64,000 nucleotides of DNA from Paenibacillaceae bacterium (lineage in GTDB: Bacteria; Bacillota; Bacilli; Paenibacillales; Paenibacillaceae), in NCBI GenBank assembly GCA_004134985.1, contig REGQ01000058.1:62001-126000 (forward strand), read 5' to 3'. Below, piece after piece: positions 17,840-26,377 of this stretch. The first letter of the stretch is position 1. The number at the start of each line of letters is the position of its first letter. Under the pieces are notes generated by a model that searched no databases, was not told the origin of the DNA, and saw only the letters and a list, made by a program, of their open reading frames with translations. Position numbers and translations under genes: made by a program.

Positions 17840-17868
17840 ATTATAGCATAGGTGCTACTCGTTTTCAA
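17840..17868 (-). promoter_or_regulatory. Sigma-A promoter for the hflX leader
   Basis: On the minus strand TTGAAA (17868-17863), a 17-bp spacer and TATAAT (17845-17840) match the sigma-A consensus in 11 of 12 positions (one mismatch in the -35). Confidence 0.8.
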
Positions 17869-17928
17869 TATCCTTCAGATACACATTTTTTGCTGCTCCT
17901 GGCAAGCCAGCCAGCAATTCACCGGACC

Positions 17929-19365
17929 CTATACCGCCTTTTCCGACTCAAGCTGCGGCTTGACAAGGGAATGCTTCACCCAGGCTTTGCTCCGCCAGCG
18001 AAGAAACATAATCAAAGCGCGGATCCATTCGTCCGTAGCGATGGCCAGCCATATGCCCACCAGCCCCATTTTCAGCTCGAATACAAGCAAATAACCAAGC
18101 GGCAAGCTCATGCCAACCATGGTAAACACACCGATAATAAGCGGAAACTTGGCATCTCCTGACGCCCGCAATGAATTAATAAAAATAATATTCAATGTTC
18201 GCCCTGTCTCCAGCACGATGCTGAACAGAAGCACCTGGGCACCCAGGCGAATGATTTCGGGATCGTTCGTAAACACCGACATAAGCGGCTCACGGAACAG
18301 TGTGACCAACGCAACCATAATCAGTGTCGCTATACTCGCTGAACGGGCGCTTTTGTAAACTCGAGTAAAGGCTTCTTCTGGTTTGCCCGCTCCAACCATT
18401 CTGCCGACAATAATCGACGTGCCCATCCCGATTGCAAAAGCCGATAAATAAATGAACATCGAAATGTTCGAGGCATATTGCCGCGCGGCGAGCGAACCTT
18501 CACCCAAATGGGTGGCATAATAAAGAAAGACCAGTTGGCAGGAATGGTACATCACTTGCTCCAACGCGGATGGGATGCCAATTTTCAATATTTTCGAAAT
18601 ATATTCTTTTGACAGCTGGAAGTAATGTTTGAACTCGATTCGCACCTCGAGAATCCGATATAGCAGCCAGAAAAATACAATAATAGCAATCAGCCTGCTG
18701 AACACGGAGGAAATCGCCGCACCCTGGACGCCAAGCTGAGGCATGCCCAGTTTGCCGAAAATAAGCGCATAGTTGGCAACCAAGTGGACAATGTTCATTC
18801 CGAGCGCAACGAGCATCGCTTCTTTTGTAAATCCATGTACTCGGATAATTGCGGACAATGAGTTGATGATCGCCTGAAGGAAAATCCCCCCGCCGACGAT
18901 GACCAGATAGCTCTTGGCATGCTCGAGCACCTCACCCTGCAAATTCAATCCGCTCAGCAATTGCCCGCTAAGCAGCACAAATCCGATACTGATGAGCAGA
19001 CCTACCCCTAAATTCAGCGTGACGGCCAATGCGGAAATGCGAGCCGCTTTGACAAACTGGCGGGAGCCGAGATATTGCGCTACGACGATCGCCGCGCCAT
19101 TGCCGATCACTTCAAGAATAAGAATGGCAATATGCAAATATTGATTGGAGGCCCCTACTCCAGAAACGGCGTTGTCTGAAATGGCGCTTAACATGAACGT
19201 ATCGGTTACGCCCATCAACATGAATAAAAACAACTCAATAAAAATAGGCCATGTTAAATAAAACAAACGCAATTCCTGAGTTGACTTGCCTGACTCCGGC
19301 GTAGGCGGAGCTTTATGCGGTTTGACGGATACCGTATCCGATTTTGCAGCAGACAGTTGGTTCAC
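17929..19365 (-). CDS. MATE-family multidrug efflux transporter
   Basis: The 478-residue protein has about twelve membrane spans arranged as two similar halves. FEL-like motifs and the conserved MATE segments VTDTFMLSAISDNAVSGVGA (first half) and GTSIIVGRMVGAGKPEEA (second half) are present. It should export cationic compounds coupled to Na+ or H+. The likely start is GTG 19365, close behind an AAGAGAAGG sequence, which is unusually tight spacing, so the start may be a few codons off. Substrate cannot be read from sequence. Confidence 0.88.
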   Translation of the reverse strand: MNQLSAAKSDTVSVKPHKAPPTPESGKSTQELRLFYLTWPIFIELFLFMLMGVTDTFMLSAISDNAVSGVGASNQYLHIAILILEVIGNGAAIVVAQYLGSRQFVKAARISALAVTLNLGVGLLISIGFVLLSGQLLSGLNLQGEVLEHAKSYLVIVGGGIFLQAIINSLSAIIRVHGFTKEAMLVALGMNIVHLVANYALIFGKLGMPQLGVQGAAISSVFSRLIAIIVFFWLLYRILEVRIEFKHYFQLSKEYISKILKIGIPSALEQVMYHSCQLVFLYYATHLGEGSLAARQYASNISMFIYLSAFAIGMGTSIIVGRMVGAGKPEEAFTRVYKSARSASIATLIMVALVTLFREPLMSVFTNDPEIIRLGAQVLLFSIVLETGRTLNIIFINSLRASGDAKFPLIIGVFTMVGMSLPLGYLLVFELKMGLVGIWLAIATDEWIRALIMFLRWRSKAWVKHSLVKPQLESEKAV

Positions 19366-19505
19366 CTTCTCTTATGATGTAATGTACGGTAAGTATCCGA
19401 CGGCGGATAATCCAGACGTATCTTAGCACATATTCCGGCCGTTTGCATTAACATATTTTGTGAAAACGCTTGAATACGCCAATGGACGATAATCCGCAAG
19501 CACAA

Positions 19506-19537
19506 AGGGGCGCCCTCGAAATTTCAAGGGCGCCCCT
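19506..19537 (-). terminator. Terminator downstream of zur
   Basis: AGGGGCGCCCT (19506-19516) pairs with AGGGCGCCCCT (19527-19537), an 11-bp perfect stem. The minus-strand tail TTTGTG is only weakly U-rich. It lies 55 bp past the zur stop. Confidence 0.6.
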
Positions 19538-19591
19538 GATGTTGTCTCAATCGCTCTGCTGTCCCCGCAATGAATCGCTTGCGATGGGCAG

Positions 19592-20017
19592 CTACACTTC
19601 CTGGCACTGTTCACAAATGCCGTATACTTCAAAACGATGATTAATAATTTTATAATTACCCGGCACTTCAAGCTTGTCCATTGGACAATAATCGAATGCG
19701 ACGGTCTTCTCGCAATTGGTGCAAATCAGATGGTGATGATGGTGTTTCAAGCAGCTCCCTTTGAACTTCAAACCACCATCCATGAAATAAAATTGCTCCA
19801 GTACGCCCATTTCGCTTAACATACGCAAATTGCGGTAGACAGTATCAAAGCTCACGCTTGGATACTTGACGCTCATTTGATCATAAACATCTTTTGGAGT
19901 CAAATAGCCATCCGAACTGGCAAAAATCTGCGCCAGCATGCGCCGTTGATCGGTAATCCGCCAGCCGCTTGATGACATTCTCGCCAGCATGTCTTTAATC
20001 AAATCCTGTTCTGCCAT
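19592..20017 (-). CDS. zur: Zinc uptake regulator, Fur family
   Basis: The 141-residue protein has the Fur winged helix (residues 10-85, YPSVSFDTVYRNLRMLSEMG) and a C-terminal dimer/metal domain. KHHHHH, CTNC, FDYCPMDKL, and HRFEVYGICEQC closely resemble B. subtilis Zur rather than Fur or PerR. The two CxxC pairs hold the structural zinc. It represses zinc-uptake genes when zinc is sufficient. GAAAGGATGAATCAGA precedes ATG 20017. Remnants of ycgR and ycgQ, themselves zinc-associated genes in related bacteria, lie immediately upstream. Confidence 0.9.
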   Translation of the reverse strand: MAEQDLIKDMLARMSSSGWRITDQRRMLAQIFASSDGYLTPKDVYDQMSVKYPSVSFDTVYRNLRMLSEMGVLEQFYFMDGGLKFKGSCLKHHHHHLICTNCEKTVAFDYCPMDKLEVPGNYKIINHRFEVYGICEQCQEV

Positions 20018-20096
20018 TCTGATTCATCCTTTCAAGCTGTCTTGTATAAAGTATGGCGAACGACAACGTGTGATTGACGTTCCATTGGATGAACGC

Positions 20097-20316
20097 TTAT
20101 CGCCCTGCCTCTGCAAGTTTGATAAAGTCATCGTAATAAGGATACAAATAAGGCGTATCGGAAGGAGGGATTTCCTGAACTGATTGCACCTGCAGCTCCA
20201 TTACCTCGTTCCCATTATACACTGTTCGCGCAATAATTCCGACAATCTTCACCCAACTATCCTTTTGATAGTCCGCTTTCTCCTCACTTCTCACAAGAAC
20301 ACCATAGGGTTGCACA
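20097..20316 (-). pseudogene. ycgQ (TIGR03943/DUF1980) C-terminal fragment
   Basis: The frame reads VQPYGVLVRSEEKADYQKDS, then VKIVGIIARTVYNGNEVMEL, and ends PPSDTPYLYPYYDDFIKL before its stop. This is the C-terminal third of the YcgQ family, where a DADVQPVGVLV-like start and a final PYLYP are conserved. The N-terminal two-thirds is missing. It joins the ycgR fragment at about 20309-20316 in a different frame. The family pairs with a YcgR permease and is linked to zinc supply, in line with the adjacent zur. Confidence 0.7.
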
Positions 20317-20481
20317 TTCACATACCGGAAATACGATGCCGAGCACTGCCGGCACCGCCAGCATTGATACAATAGAACGCACAAACACTCCACCAATCTC
20401 CGCTAAATAAGGGCTGCCCCATATTCCAAACGATAAATGAATATTCAAGCTCTCAATCGTAATTATAACATATAATTGCAA
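20310..20481 (-). pseudogene. ycgR (DUF318 permease) N-terminal fragment
   Basis: The frame includes EIGGVFVRSIVSMLAVPAVL, then GIVFPVCECAT. GFLFPVCECG-type is the hallmark of the YcgR/YraQ permease family, in which it is followed by several more membrane spans. Here it breaks off right after CECA and jumps into ycgQ in another frame. Only about 55 codons remain, so the permease is lost. The simplest reading is one deletion from mid-ycgR to late ycgQ at a short shared sequence near GTGCAACC. Confidence 0.65.
20450..20470 (-). promoter_or_regulatory. Possible Zur-box half-site with -10 element
   Basis: On the minus strand TATAAT is immediately followed by TACGATTGA, giving ATTACGATT, an exact half of the Bacillus Zur consensus AATCGTAATNATTACGATT. 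The other half matches in about 5 of 9 positions. It precedes the ycgR-ycgQ remnant and zur, so zinc-responsive control of this unit is plausible. No clear -35 was found. Confidence 0.4.
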
Positions 20482-20508
20482 AAAACCGTTACCCTGAAGG
20501 ATAACGGC
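20480..20508 (-). terminator. metE terminator
   Basis: CCGTTACC pairs with GGATAACGG with a small internal mismatch. The minus-strand transcript then has six U residues. It starts 20 bp after the metE stop. Confidence 0.85.
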
Positions 20509-20528
20509 CTTATACGATTATTAGGTTA

Positions 20529-22829
20529 TTATTGTACAGTGGACTGCAGCTTTTCTCTTGCCGCTTTGGCTGCTTCAACCATGTTTTTCAATGCAGGAAC
20601 CGTCTCTGCCCAGCCTCTTGTTTTCAAGCCGCAGTCCGGGTTGATCCAGAACAGCTTGGCATCAAGTACGCGCAGCGCACGGTCAGCCATGTCTGCCATT
20701 TCTTCAACGGACGGTACACGTGGGCTATGAATATCGTATACGCCTAGTCCAACGCCGTGATCGTAGCCTTGAAGCTCAAAACTGGAGATCAGTTCGCCGT
20801 GGCTGCGTGACGTCTCGATGGAGATAACGTCTGCATCAAGCGCACGGATCGCTTCGATCATGTCATGGAACTCGCAATAGCACATATGCGTATGGATTTG
20901 CGTTGTATCTTTCACGCTTGCTGTAGAAATGCGGAACGCATTGATCGCCCAGTTCAGGTACCCTTCCTGGTCACGTGATTTCAGCGGCAAGCCTTCACGA
21001 AGTGCCGGCTCATCGACCTGGATCATCTCGATACCTGCGCTCTCAAGCGCTTCAACCTCTTTGCGCAGCGACAACGCGATTTGGTTCGCCACTTGCTCGC
21101 GCGTCATGTCGTCGCGAACGAAAGACCAGTTCAAAATCGTAATCGGACCTGTCAGCATCCCTTTGACAGGAAGCTCAGTGAGAGACTGCGCATAGGCGCT
21201 CTCCTTAACAGTCATTGCCCCGGCGAAGGCAACATCGCCATAAATAACCGGCGGCTTCACGCAGCGGGAGCCATAGGATTGTACCCAGCCATTAGCCGTG
21301 AACAGGAATCCGTCCAGCTTTTCACCGAAGAACTCCACCATGTCCGTACGCTCAAACTCACCGTGCACTAGCACGTCGATTCCGATTTCTTCCTGCACTT
21401 TAATGCAATCGGCAATTTGCTCGTTAACGAATGTTTCATAACGCGCATTGTCCCATTCCCCTTTGCGCCATTTCTGACGCGCTTGACGCACTTCAGGCGT
21501 TTGCGGGAAGCTTCCGATCGTTGTAGTTGGGAGCAATGGCAGCTGCCACTTTTGCTGCTGTACTTCAAAGCGCTCAGCGAATGGCAAGTTGCGTGAATTG
21601 CGCAATTGGGCAAGGTTAGCCGTAGCTTCGGCAACATCCTGACGGTTGCGTTCCGGCAGCGCACGGAATGCCGACAGCGCGTCGCGGCTTGTTTGCAACT
21701 CGGTTGCAACAGCTTCTGTGCCTTCATTCAACGCACGGCCCAGCAAGACAAGCTCATCAAGCTTTTCCGAAGCGAACGCCAGGGAATTACGAACTTCCTC
21801 AGCCAGTTTAACTTCGCGATTCAGTGAAACAGGAACGTGCAGCAGGCTGCTTGATGGCTGCACAATCAGCCGCTCAGCCGGGACATAAGCCTGCAACTGC
21901 TTCAGCAAGTCCAGCTTGCTGTCCAGATCTGCGCGCCAAATGTTGCGTCCGTCGATTACGCCGGCGCCAAGCCACTTGTCTTCCGGCCATTCGATGGCTG
22001 CCAAAGACTGCAGGTTAGCTCCTCCGTCATGAACGAAGTCCAGACCAAGTCCTTGAACAGGCAGCTTCACAATGCGGTCAAAGTGATCAACCGCTTCAAA
22101 GTAGGTTTGCAGCAAAATATTCAGCCCAGGAGCGGCTTCATGAAGTGTCGCATAGATTTTTTCCACAAGCTCAAGCTCTTCGGCTTTCGCATTGTTAACC
22201 AGCGACGGCTCGTCGATTTGCACCCATTTGACGCCTTCTGCGGCCAGTTCTTGCAACAGCTGTACGTATACCGGCAAAAATTGCTCCACTTTGGCAGCAA
22301 AATCTTTGGCGGCAAAACCTTTGGAAAGCTTCAGGAACGTATAAGGACCAACGATAACCGGTTTGCCTTCAATTCCAGCCTTTTCTTTGGCGAAACGGTA
22401 AGCGGCCAGCGGACGGTTCACTGCCAGATAAGGCGCAGCTTCTCCGATTTCAGGCACGATGTAGTGATAGTTTGTATTAAACCATTTGGTCATTTCACAG
22501 GCAGTCGCATTTTTGCTACCGCGCGCCATCGCATAGTAGGTTGCCAGGGAAACCTCGCCGCCTTTATGTTCAAAACGCTCTGGAACAACGCCGAATGTCG
22601 TAGCCATATCCAGCATATGGTCGTAAAGCGTGAAGTCACCGACTGGAATAATGTCGAGCCCTTTTTCCTTTTGCACTTGCAGGTGCGACAATTGAATCGC
22701 TTCGATCTCCGCAGTAAATGCCGCTTCATCAATTTTGCCGGACCAAAAAGCTTCCAGCGCTTTTTTCCATTCACGGTTTTCCCCAATTCTCGGATAGCCG
22801 AGGCTGCCTACCAAAACTTGTTTGCTCAT
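20529..22829 (-). CDS. metE: Cobalamin-independent methionine synthase
   Basis: MetE transfers the methyl group of 5-methyltetrahydropteroyl-triglutamate to homocysteine. The chosen start, ATG 22829, gives 766 residues beginning MSKQVLVGSLGYPRIG, the normal family N-terminus, with GGAGGG 11 nt upstream. A longer frame to 22886 has no support. The C-terminal zinc ligands are visible in THMCYCEFHDM and NPDCGLKTRGW, with the conserved Glu between them. A cobalamin riboswitch and intrinsic terminator lie upstream, so expression should fall when B12 is available. This fits the cob cluster at the other end of the window. Confidence 0.96.
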   Translation of the reverse strand: MSKQVLVGSLGYPRIGENREWKKALEAFWSGKIDEAAFTAEIEAIQLSHLQVQKEKGLDIIPVGDFTLYDHMLDMATTFGVVPERFEHKGGEVSLATYYAMARGSKNATACEMTKWFNTNYHYIVPEIGEAAPYLAVNRPLAAYRFAKEKAGIEGKPVIVGPYTFLKLSKGFAAKDFAAKVEQFLPVYVQLLQELAAEGVKWVQIDEPSLVNNAKAEELELVEKIYATLHEAAPGLNILLQTYFEAVDHFDRIVKLPVQGLGLDFVHDGGANLQSLAAIEWPEDKWLGAGVIDGRNIWRADLDSKLDLLKQLQAYVPAERLIVQPSSSLLHVPVSLNREVKLAEEVRNSLAFASEKLDELVLLGRALNEGTEAVATELQTSRDALSAFRALPERNRQDVAEATANLAQLRNSRNLPFAERFEVQQQKWQLPLLPTTTIGSFPQTPEVRQARQKWRKGEWDNARYETFVNEQIADCIKVQEEIGIDVLVHGEFERTDMVEFFGEKLDGFLFTANGWVQSYGSRCVKPPVIYGDVAFAGAMTVKESAYAQSLTELPVKGMLTGPITILNWSFVRDDMTREQVANQIALSLRKEVEALESAGIEMIQVDEPALREGLPLKSRDQEGYLNWAINAFRISTASVKDTTQIHTHMCYCEFHDMIEAIRALDADVISIETSRSHGELISSFELQGYDHGVGLGVYDIHSPRVPSVEEMADMADRALRVLDAKLFWINPDCGLKTRGWAETVPALKNMVEAAKAAREKLQSTVQ

Positions 22830-22933
22830 GTTTGATTGTTCCCTCCAGATCCTTGCTGAAACGTCTGTGTTCCTTGACTGAGACAACAGATTCGTCCGCG
22901 ATTTGTTAAGAGTGCCATTTATAAAACCACATC

Positions 22934-22982
22934 AAAAAGGGCGTCTTTCCCTATCCTGAGTACAGGCAAGGGAAAGACGCCC
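22934..22982 (-). terminator. Expression-platform terminator between the B12 riboswitch and metE
   Basis: GGGCGTCTTTCCCT (22939-22952) pairs perfectly with AGGGAAAGACGCCC (22969-22982). The loop holds a further CCTGAGTACAGG stem. On the minus strand TTTTT follows. Its position between aptamer and metE marks a transcription-attenuation switch. Confidence 0.9.
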
Positions 22983-23047
22983 GCCGTTAATAAACGCGGT
23001 AACCGTCTAACACCTTCCTATCTCCCGTAGGTAAAAGCAGTGCTGTT

Positions 23048-23232
23048 GAAACAGGCAGGTCTCCTGGCTATCAGCGTCATCATCGCAAGGCCGTCTTCCC
23101 GGATGCATCTAAGCAGCCAGTGACCTCTTTCGCTTGCGACTCTACTGTTACAGTGGCGGGACCGCGCCGGATTATGACCGGACTTCCCTATTAAGCATAA
23201 CCGGAATACTAGGAATTCCGGCAGCACCTGTC
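23048..23232 (-). ncRNA. Cobalamin (B12) riboswitch controlling metE
   Basis: Read on the minus strand, the conserved blocks appear in order: AGGTGC near 23229, AGGGAAGTCCGGT near 23190-23180, GCGGTCCCGCCACTGTAA near 23165-23148, a GTCACTGG and GGGAAGACGG pair near 23120-23092, and the B12 box AGCCAGGAGACCTGCCTG near 23071-23054. This is the AdoCbl class I arrangement. An intrinsic terminator and metE lie downstream. Confidence 0.93.
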
Positions 23233-23315
23233 TCCAATATGCAATTATCGCACATCCTAATTAATGCAACGTACAATATATCATACCTGATGCACTCTGT
23301 TTCGGCAAGCCTTGT

Positions 23316-24125
23316 TTACAGTAAATCCCTTGTAACGGCGCACATTTTGCCTCCCTTGTTCATTCGCATCCGCCGAATTTGCTCAAGGTATATCCCTTCA
23401 AGATTATCGTCGGACGGATCTGGCAATTGCCCACCATCGCCCCCTGCGATTGCCCACTTCCATTGCGGGATTGTATACGGACCTGTCAGCTGCCCCTCTG
23501 CCATAATGAAACTGGCATCCAAATGATGTTCAATTTCCTTCACAAGATGACTTGCGATAAGGACAACGCTTCTTCGGGCAAATCGCCGAATCGTATTCAT
23601 CGCGTTGTCCTTCGCCTCGTAATCAAGATTTTCGAACGGCTCGTCAAGCAGCAGCAAATCGGGGGAATTAAGCAGCGACTGGGCGATGGCTAGCCGCTGC
23701 TTCTCCCCTGCCGAAAGCTTGTCAATGCGCCGCTCGCGCTCGCTGTACAGCTCAACAAAATGGAGAAGTTCCTTGATCCGCTGATCAATAACAGCGCCGT
23801 CAAGCAGCTTCATTCGCGCTACGTAACGCAGAAACTTAGCCACCTTCATCTCTTCATAAAAAGCAAATTGCTGCGGCACATAACCGAGCCGCTCCCGGTA
23901 ATAAATCCCTTTCAGGAGGACGCCGCCGGCATGCAGCCGGACCTCGCCCTCATTAAAGGCCCGGATGCCGGCCAGACATTCCAGCAGCGCTGTTTTTCCA
24001 CATCCGTTCGGTCCGAACAATCCGTAAATGCCAGGCGACAACTGGATCGTAATATTTCTGCACAGCCACGAGTGATCATGTGCGGCGGCTTGAATTCCGG
24101 CTTTTCGCAGTTCGAGCAGTGTCAT
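23316..24125 (-). CDS. ABC transporter ATP-binding protein
   Basis: A stand-alone ATPase of about 269 residues. Walker A is GPNGCGKTALLE, the Q-loop region is YVPQQFAFYEE, the signature is a degenerate LSAGEKQRLAIAQSL (A replaces the first G of SGG), and Walker B is LLLLDEP. ATG 24125 follows a G-rich stretch and gives MTLLELRKAG; the frame extends 20 codons further without a good site. It overlaps the preceding membrane protein gene by 4 bp (ATGA) and is the last gene of the 23316-29525 operon. The likely partners are the membrane proteins encoded just upstream. Confidence 0.85.
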   Translation of the reverse strand: MTLLELRKAGIQAAAHDHSWLCRNITIQLSPGIYGLFGPNGCGKTALLECLAGIRAFNEGEVRLHAGGVLLKGIYYRERLGYVPQQFAFYEEMKVAKFLRYVARMKLLDGAVIDQRIKELLHFVELYSERERRIDKLSAGEKQRLAIAQSLLNSPDLLLLDEPFENLDYEAKDNAMNTIRRFARRSVVLIASHLVKEIEHHLDASFIMAEGQLTGPYTIPQWKWAIAGGDGGQLPDPSDDNLEGIYLEQIRRMRMNKGGKMCAVTRDLL

Positions 24126-25129
24126 CCCCCCGCTTCCTTTCTTCTCAGCTGCCGCCAGAACAATAGCCCCAGCACAAGCGTACATAGGGTTGCGACCAGT
24201 CTGCTTGCCAGCCAGTTATCATCGTGCAGCGAACTAATAATATATAAGGGGCCAAGATGTTCCCGCATAAGCAGTTGGAGGCTCAGCATGATGAACGTAA
24301 GGGAGCCAGCCACAGCTGCTCCAAAGCGCAGCAGCAGCACAAGTACCAGCATTGTGCTGAAACATAGCGGAACGAGCCACCCCGCAACAAATTGAAGAAG
24401 CGGCCCTGTTGCGCCTGCAGCAGAGAGCGCGATGCTAGCGATAACAGAAAGCCCAATGTCATACACGACAACGACGCCTATTCTCCCAATCAGCATCGCG
24501 GCAGGGGACAGTGCAAACGTCGCCTCCAGACCTCCCATCGGCGTATGAAGGCTGCGAAGCGAATAAAGCACACTTGCGCCTGTCAAGAGCGGCGCAAGCA
24601 GGAAAAACAGGTTTTGGCTTCCCAGCAGTTCTGACGTGAAGGGAACCAATGCCGCGCCACAGAACACAATGGCAGCCGACGCGATCCAGAACCAAACCGT
24701 GAACAGATGAACCTGTGCCATGAACAGACGAAGCAAACGCCACCAGATCGTGATCGGCTGCTGCTGAATCTCCCTGGGCAGCATAGACGCAGGTTCTGCT
24801 ATTTCTTCTGGGAGAGTCCGATCCCCTATAGTATTATCTGCAGTTGCAGAAATGTGCTTCTTTGCCGCACCGCTGCCTGCCAATGTCGACAGGTTGTCCA
24901 GCAGCCTCTTCGTCTGCCTGTCTGTCGGACCTGCAACCTGGTAACGATCCAGCATTCCGAATACGGCTTCAAATTCCGCATCCTTTAATGAAGGAGTCGT
25001 GCCCGTACTTTCAGTTTCTGACGTATTGCACGCCAAGTCAGCATTATCCTGTTTTCCCTGCCGGGTTCGGGAAATCTCAAGCTCATCGCGCAGTTCCATC
25101 AGCAGTTTATCGTTTTTCCGCCCGCTCAT
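24122..25129 (-). CDS. Membrane protein after an ECF sigma factor (putative anti-sigma or ABC permease)
   Basis: The 335-residue protein has a soluble, polar N-terminal region of about 130 residues, then six hydrophobic segments (residues 135-330). GGAGG lies 6 nt before ATG 25129. Its start overlaps the sigma-factor gene by 23 bp, the usual place of a cognate anti-sigma factor, yet the membrane half resembles ABC-2-type permeases and an ATPase gene follows directly. No zinc-binding HxxxCxxC motif was seen. Either role, or both, is possible. Confidence 0.6.
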   Translation of the reverse strand: MSGRKNDKLLMELRDELEISRTRQGKQDNADLACNTSETESTGTTPSLKDAEFEAVFGMLDRYQVAGPTDRQTKRLLDNLSTLAGSGAAKKHISATADNTIGDRTLPEEIAEPASMLPREIQQQPITIWWRLLRLFMAQVHLFTVWFWIASAAIVFCGAALVPFTSELLGSQNLFFLLAPLLTGASVLYSLRSLHTPMGGLEATFALSPAAMLIGRIGVVVVYDIGLSVIASIALSAAGATGPLLQFVAGWLVPLCFSTMLVLVLLLRFGAAVAGSLTFIMLSLQLLMREHLGPLYIISSLHDDNWLASRLVATLCTLVLGLLFWRQLRRKEAGG

Positions 25130-25673
25130 AGCCATCCTCCTCCTTCAGAAGTGCCGCCAATCGTTTAAACGCCCGGTAAAGCTTCGTTTTGACAGTACTA
25201 AGCGGTATTTCAACCGTTTCGGCGATCTCATCCAGCTTGAGCTCCTGATAGAAACGCAGAATAACAATTTCCCGCTCATCATCAGGAATTTCCGACAGCG
25301 CCTGGATGACACGTTCGCGCTCCCACTGCCGTTCCAGCAAGGAAACGGGCGCTTCCTCGTCAGACGTCCGCGCAATTCCGTCTTCCTCCCATGCAGCTTC
25401 ATTGCGGAAGCCGGCGGATTTCCAGCGGTCCTTGCATAGATTCGTCGCAATTCGGTAGATCCATGGACGACAGCTGGCAGGATATTTCCCTCCCAGCACC
25501 GCATTATAGAGACGGAGAAAACACTCCTGTGTCAAATCTTCTGCCACATAACTGTTCCCGGTCATTCGCAGTAAATATACATAGATTGCTTTATGATAGC
25601 GATAAACAAGCGTCTCCATTCCCGCCGCATTCCCGGCAGCGATTTGACGCAGCAGTTCTTCGTCAGAGAGCAT
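25107..25673 (-). CDS. ECF-type RNA polymerase sigma factor
   Basis: The 188-residue protein (start ATG 25673, GGAGGGG 5-6 nt upstream, giving MLSDEELLRQIAAGN) carries sigma region 2 (DLTQECFLRLYNAV) and region 4 (IPDDEREIVILRFYQELKLD, then STVKTKLYRAFKRL). The start codon shares one base with the stop of the upstream permease gene (TAATG), so translation is coupled. ECF factors activate a small regulon, often including their own operon. Placement inside an ABC-transporter operon suggests membrane or antibiotic stress sensing, by inference. Confidence 0.9.
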   Translation of the reverse strand: MLSDEELLRQIAAGNAAGMETLVYRYHKAIYVYLLRMTGNSYVAEDLTQECFLRLYNAVLGGKYPASCRPWIYRIATNLCKDRWKSAGFRNEAAWEEDGIARTSDEEAPVSLLERQWERERVIQALSEIPDDEREIVILRFYQELKLDEIAETVEIPLSTVKTKLYRAFKRLAALLKEEDGYERAEKR

Positions 25674-26377
25674 TAATTCCCCTCCTCTTTGCCGATCAGA
25701 TAACGGCGGCCCAGTTGAAAGATGCCGTAAGCCAGCACAAAACAAGCCACGGCCCCGCTGATGAGCAGCAGCCGGTTATCACTTGTCGCAACCTGGTCCC
25801 TGGGCCATACAGGTTGGAACAAAAACAAGGCTTTGGTCCAAGTCCCCTTCGTAATCGTCTCTGCAAGCCAGAAGATAAGCCCGCCTGCCAAGCCGGCCAG
25901 CGCTCCGCGTCCAAGCAAGCTGCACATCAAAGACAGACCAGCCAGAAACAAGTGCGTCGGCCAAGCCAGATAAGCGATCTCCCACAGCTGCTGCAATGAA
26001 AGTTGCGCTGGGGACCAATAGATCGACACGATTGCGAGTGCGAGCTGCAGAACCATCAACATCAACAGCAGCGACAGACGCTCCAGAAGCAACCGTCCAG
26101 GCGTGAAGGGATATGTCCAGATGAGCGCAAAGAGTTGTCCGCTGAACTCCTCCGCAAACAATCCGGCAGCGAGCAGGATTGTCGCGAGCGGGAGCATAAC
26201 CGTTACAAGCAGTTGCAAGCTCGCTGGCGAGGCCGTTCCGAAATGCCAGGCTTCGAACTGAAAGATAACGATGATTGTACTGGCAACAATGAGCATCGCC
26301 GTAATGAAATATGCGGACATCATGATTTTACCGCTATAACCACAACGTTTGTAGGCATTATAGAATATATTTGTCAT
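25673..26377 (-). CDS. ABC-2-type permease-like membrane protein
   Basis: The 234-residue protein has six hydrophobic spans, beginning MTNIFYNAYKRCGYSGKIMM. FAEEFSGQLFALIWTYPFTP near residue 75 is typical of ABC-2 permeases, in which an E-x-G-rich loop follows the second span. It overlaps the large permease gene upstream by 4 bp and the sigma-factor gene downstream by 1 bp. Probably the second membrane subunit of the ABC system. Confidence 0.7.
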   Translation of the reverse strand: MTNIFYNAYKRCGYSGKIMMSAYFITAMLIVASTIIVIFQFEAWHFGTASPASLQLLVTVMLPLATILLAAGLFAEEFSGQLFALIWTYPFTPGRLLLERLSLLLMLMVLQLALAIVSIYWSPAQLSLQQLWEIAYLAWPTHLFLAGLSLMCSLLGRGALAGLAGGLIFWLAETITKGTWTKALFLFQPVWPRDQVATSDNRLLLISGAVACFVLAYGIFQLGRRYLIGKEEGN

